This document shows positions 21,669-23,997 of a stretch of 23,997 nt of DNA, piece by piece; positions within the stretch are counted from its first letter, which is position 1; the number at the start of each line of letters is the position of its first letter. Source of the DNA: Pseudomonadota bacterium (GTDB taxonomy: Bacteria; Pseudomonadota; Gammaproteobacteria; Burkholderiales; Burkholderiaceae_B); the NCBI GenBank assembly GCA_023422555.1, contig JAFAGQ010000141.1, positions 1-23,997 on the forward strand, in the 5' to 3' direction. Under the pieces are notes generated by a model. The model had not been told where the DNA came from. It ran no database searches and saw only the letters and a list, made by a program, of their open reading frames with translations. The position numbers and the translations under genes were made by a program.

Positions 21669-22619
21669 TTATTCTGTACCGGCCGTCTGTTCTCTTGCGG
21701 TCCTGTCGGCTGCGCCAGACTTATCAAAATCCTGTCTTGCCTGCGCCTTGGCAATCTCATGTCGCAGCTGATCAAATCCCGTCACGGGAACACATTCATC
21801 CTGGCGATCCGACACTTCGTCAAGGCGCTGCAGCAGATCGTTGTTGTGCAATTGCGCTTTGCTTAACGTGATGCCTTGAGTCATGGTGATGTTTGCCTGT
21901 TCCACGCTGCCTGCGCCGGCCATCAGTATTTTCCGGTTTGGCGCATCGTCGGTGACCAGAGCGATCAGGGCAGGGCTGACCGATTCGGGCGACAGCATTG
22001 CCAGTGCTTCGGGCTCCAGCAGGCCTTCGGTCATGGCGGTGGCCGCAGTGGGTGCCAGGCAATTGACGTGCACGTTATTGCGTTCGCCTTCAATTCCCAG
22101 CGTTTGCATCAATCCCACCAGCGCCATTTTTGCGGCGCCGTAATTGGCCTGTCCGAAATTGCCGTAAAGCCCTGAAGACGATGTGGTCATGACAATGCGA
22201 CCATAGTTTCTTTCGCGCATGCCATTCCATACGGCATGTGTGCAGTTGACCGAGCCCATCAAATGCACTTCCAGAACCAGGCGAAAATCGTCCAGGCTCA
22301 TCTTGGCAAATGATTTATCGCGAAGAATGCCGGCATTGTTGACCAGAATATCGACCTGGCCCCATGTGCTCTCGGCAAGCTGCACCATTGCCTGCACTTG
22401 CTCAATGTTGGTAACGTCAGCCCCATGCAGGCAGGCCTGGCCACCTGCCGCCAGAATGGCTTCTACCACGTCCTGAGCCTCGGATCCCGGCTGATCAGCG
22501 CCCCGGTCATTGACCAGGACCTTTGCACCTTGTCGCGCAAGTTCAAGCGCATGGGACCTGCCCAGACCACGGGCTGCACCCGTCACAATGGCGACGCGGC
22601 CTTGCAGAAGTTGTTTCAT
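21669..22619 (-). CDS. Short-chain dehydrogenase, MFE-2 type (3R)-hydroxyacyl-CoA dehydrogenase-like
   Basis: A 316-residue SDR enzyme with a Rossmann start (VAIVTGAARGLGRSHALELA; glycines at 14, 18 and 20), NNAG at 94-97, catalytic S147 or S148, Y160 and K164. VNDRG, and the later GILRDKSFAKMSLDDFRLVL and APTAATAMTEGLL segments, resemble the dehydrogenase module of peroxisomal multifunctional enzyme 2, which oxidises (3R)-hydroxyacyl-CoA with NAD. In MFE-2 this module is fused to a MaoC-like hydratase, which here is the next gene. Residues about 255-316 form an extra tail. The ATG at 22619 has GGGAGA 5 bases upstream; a longer start at 22661 would pass that site. Gap to the CoA-transferase gene: 44 bases. 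Confidence 0.88.
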   Translation of the reverse strand: MKQLLQGRVAIVTGAARGLGRSHALELARQGAKVLVNDRGADQPGSEAQDVVEAILAAGGQACLHGADVTNIEQVQAMVQLAESTWGQVDILVNNAGILRDKSFAKMSLDDFRLVLEVHLMGSVNCTHAVWNGMRERNYGRIVMTTSSSGLYGNFGQANYGAAKMALVGLMQTLGIEGERNNVHVNCLAPTAATAMTEGLLEPEALAMLSPESVSPALIALVTDDAPNRKILMAGAGSVEQANITMTQGITLSKAQLHNNDLLQRLDEVSDRQDECVPVTGFDQLRHEIAKAQARQDFDKSGAADRTAREQTAGTE

Positions 22620-22663
22620 GAAGTCTCCCTGATTGTTCAATGTTTCAAATTTTGCCTGCATGT

Positions 22664-23938
22664 TCAGGCATTCACCGGCGCGGACCTGGCCTCTCGGACC
22701 TTGATGATACCTGCCACTTCCAGCTGTGCGATCGTGTCTTCATCGATACCCGCATCGGTCAGCACGGTGTAGGTATCCTGTCCGAGCGTGGGTGCCCCGG
22801 TTTTGACACAGGCTGCATCGGGTCCCCGGTCACTGTCCAGTGCAAATCCAATGCCGCGCGTGCGCAGCTTATCTGAGCTGTGATTCTGATCGTAACGGTA
22901 ATCCGGCAGATTCAGACAGCTGTCTTGATCGACTTCGTCCAGAAATTGCTCAAGCTTGCGAACTTTGGCTGCAGGCACATCCGCAGCGCTCAGTATATCC
23001 TCAAGTTCGCCGGCGCTGCGCGTTGCGAATGCCTGTTGCAGACGGGCGGCCACATAGTCGCGGTCATTTGGCACCACAAAGCCATTGGGTAGATTGAATG
23101 CGTCCAGATCCAGGGCTCGCGGGTCGCTGCACAACTCTTCTGCGCCGATAGCGCGCGTCAGACGGCGAAACTGGGCTGGCGTGTTGGCGGCAATGGCCAG
23201 CCATCCGTCTGCACAACGATAGGTATCAGCAGCGGGACTGCCTGTATATCCTCGATTACCCAGCCGGCGGGTCGGCGCGGCATCAGTCAGGTACGCGCTC
23301 ACGTTCGGGTACATGAGCATCAGCGAAGCCTGAACCATCGATGCATCGATGTACTGTCCGACGCCTTCGCGGGTGCGCAGATGCAGCGATGACACGATGG
23401 AAAGCGCACCCAGCATGCCCACGGCAACATCCACCACCGGAAAGCCGACTTTGAGCGGCGGCGCATCATCGCCTTCACCCGACATCATCATCATGCCCGT
23501 CAGCGCCTGTACCACATGATCATAGGCACCGCGCTGCGCCCAGTCACCTGACTGACCGAAACCGGAAATCGAGCAATACACAATGTCCGGTCTGATGGCT
23601 TTGATAGCGTCATAATCCAGTCCGTAACGGGCGACCACACCAGGTCGGAAATTTTCAATAAAAACATCTGCGGTCGCAGCCAGCTTGCGGATGATTTCCG
23701 CGCCCTCGGGAGTGCGGATGTCCACGGCCAGCGACTGTTTGCCGGCATTGAGCGCAGCAAACCCTGTCGGCGTATCCGTATCGACACCGCCTTTCATGGA
23801 TCGAAGCACTTCGCCCAGCAGCGGCGGTTCCACCTTGATGACGTCGGCGCCAAGCTGCGCCAGATAAAACGAGGCCAGCGGTCCCGCGATGACATGTGAC
23901 ATATCCAGTACGCGGATACCTTTAAGCGGTTTTGCCAT
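22664..23938 (-). CDS. CaiB/BaiF (class III) CoA-transferase
   Basis: A 424-residue cytoplasmic enzyme that moves CoA between acyl-CoA and a free acid. The N-terminal GIRVLDMSHVIAGPLASFYL, then LAQLGADVIKVEPP, is the family opening; SLAVDIRTPEGAEIIRKLAA and VFIENFRPGVVARYGLDYD follow; and the nucleophile is D140 in GAYDHVVQALTG, the position of the aspartyl-CoA thioester residue. C-terminal PAAKVRKLEQFLDE also fits. It probably activates the acid that the downstream SDR and MaoC-like enzymes process. The ATG at 23938 has AAAGGA 8 bases upstream. It starts 11 bases after the stop of the probable receptor gene, so the four genes likely form one transcript. Confidence 0.92.
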   Translation of the reverse strand: MAKPLKGIRVLDMSHVIAGPLASFYLAQLGADVIKVEPPLLGEVLRSMKGGVDTDTPTGFAALNAGKQSLAVDIRTPEGAEIIRKLAATADVFIENFRPGVVARYGLDYDAIKAIRPDIVYCSISGFGQSGDWAQRGAYDHVVQALTGMMMMSGEGDDAPPLKVGFPVVDVAVGMLGALSIVSSLHLRTREGVGQYIDASMVQASLMLMYPNVSAYLTDAAPTRRLGNRGYTGSPAADTYRCADGWLAIAANTPAQFRRLTRAIGAEELCSDPRALDLDAFNLPNGFVVPNDRDYVAARLQQAFATRSAGELEDILSAADVPAAKVRKLEQFLDEVDQDSCLNLPDYRYDQNHSSDKLRTRGIGFALDSDRGPDAACVKTGAPTLGQDTYTVLTDAGIDEDTIAQLEVAGIIKVREARSAPVNA

Positions 23939-23949
23939 TTGTATATCCT

Positions 23950-23997
23950 TTAGCTGGCCGATGCGCCGGCCAGTTTTACGATCTCTGTCCATTTTTT
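23950..23997 (-). CDS. C-terminal end of a probable Bug/TctC-type solute receptor
   Basis: Reading the minus strand from the right edge to the TAA at 23952-23950 gives KKWTEIVKLAGASAS. The pattern KW-x-x-(I/V)-(I/V)-K-x-(A/S)-G-A is how many tripartite-tricarboxylate (Bug/TctC) periplasmic binding proteins of Alcaligenaceae end, and such genes often sit next to CaiB-type CoA-transferases. With only 15 residues this is an inference from motif and context. The stop is 11 bases before the CoA-transferase start. If right, the operon couples uptake of a carboxylate to its activation. Confidence 0.45.
   Translation of the reverse strand, partial: KKWTEIVKLAGASAS

Noticed and set aside
23954..23973. 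Strong hairpin CTGGCCG/CGGCCAG followed by TTTT on the plus strand
   Set aside because: The bases encode the end of the probable receptor on the minus strand and lie before the CoA-transferase ribosome site; no plus-strand gene ends here.

Overview
The window reads as chromosome of a betaproteobacterium, most likely Burkholderiales/Alcaligenaceae (an Advenella-like genus is my best guess; this rests on gene content and moderate G+C, not on a search). It is gene-dense, with one mobile-element edge, a core-gene stretch, a complete-looking Tad/Flp pilus operon and three small catabolic or transport blocks.

Region 1 (1-340): the N-terminal 65 codons of a TnpB of an IS200/IS605-type element run off the left edge on the minus strand. 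Its start is preceded by a good -35/-10 pair whose -10 lies inside a LexA-type CTG-N10-CAG box, and by two hairpins typical of such element ends. Region 2 (341-3094): a DnaQ-like exonuclease fused to a Cho/UvrC-type GIY-YIG nuclease, a UPF0178 protein, a secreted His-rich small protein and a 53-residue DUF1328 membrane protein, ending in a hairpin shared with the convergent MFS exporter (3099-4340, minus). Region 3 (4341-8614): a 370-base spacer, a secreted PIG-L-type deacetylase with a predicted beta-propeller tail, uracil-DNA glycosylase (ung), and a Dnr/Fnr-family regulator with an FNR-type box placed at about -41.5 from its predicted start of transcription. Region 4 (8607-10737, minus): a three-gene catabolic operon (LigI-like lactonase/amidohydrolase, dimeric alpha/beta-barrel protein, carboxymuconolactone-decarboxylase-like protein), with a palindrome over its predicted promoter.

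Region 5 (10968-21107, plus) is a Tad pilus locus: Flp-type pilin, TadG-like protein, TadE-like pseudopilin, an unrecognised secreted protein, CpaB, the secretin CpaC, an FHA-CpaF ATPase fusion, TadB, TadC and a DUF192 protein. Several stop/start codons overlap, which suggests translational coupling. The pilin and TadE-like protein carry the G^xxxxE cleavage context of prepilin peptidase substrates, the ATPase drives TadB/TadC in the inner membrane and the secretin forms the outer-membrane exit. No prepilin peptidase, TadZ/CpaE, CpaD/RcpB or TadD is visible. The cpaB-cpaC junction contains a striking degenerate tandem array with an almost exact 19-bp period that stops at the cpaC start codon.

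Region 6 (21121-23997, minus): the tail of a probable Bug/TctC-type solute receptor, a CaiB/BaiF CoA-transferase, an MFE-2-like short-chain dehydrogenase and a MaoC-like hydratase, consistent with uptake of an organic acid, its activation to a CoA thioester and beta-oxidation-like steps.
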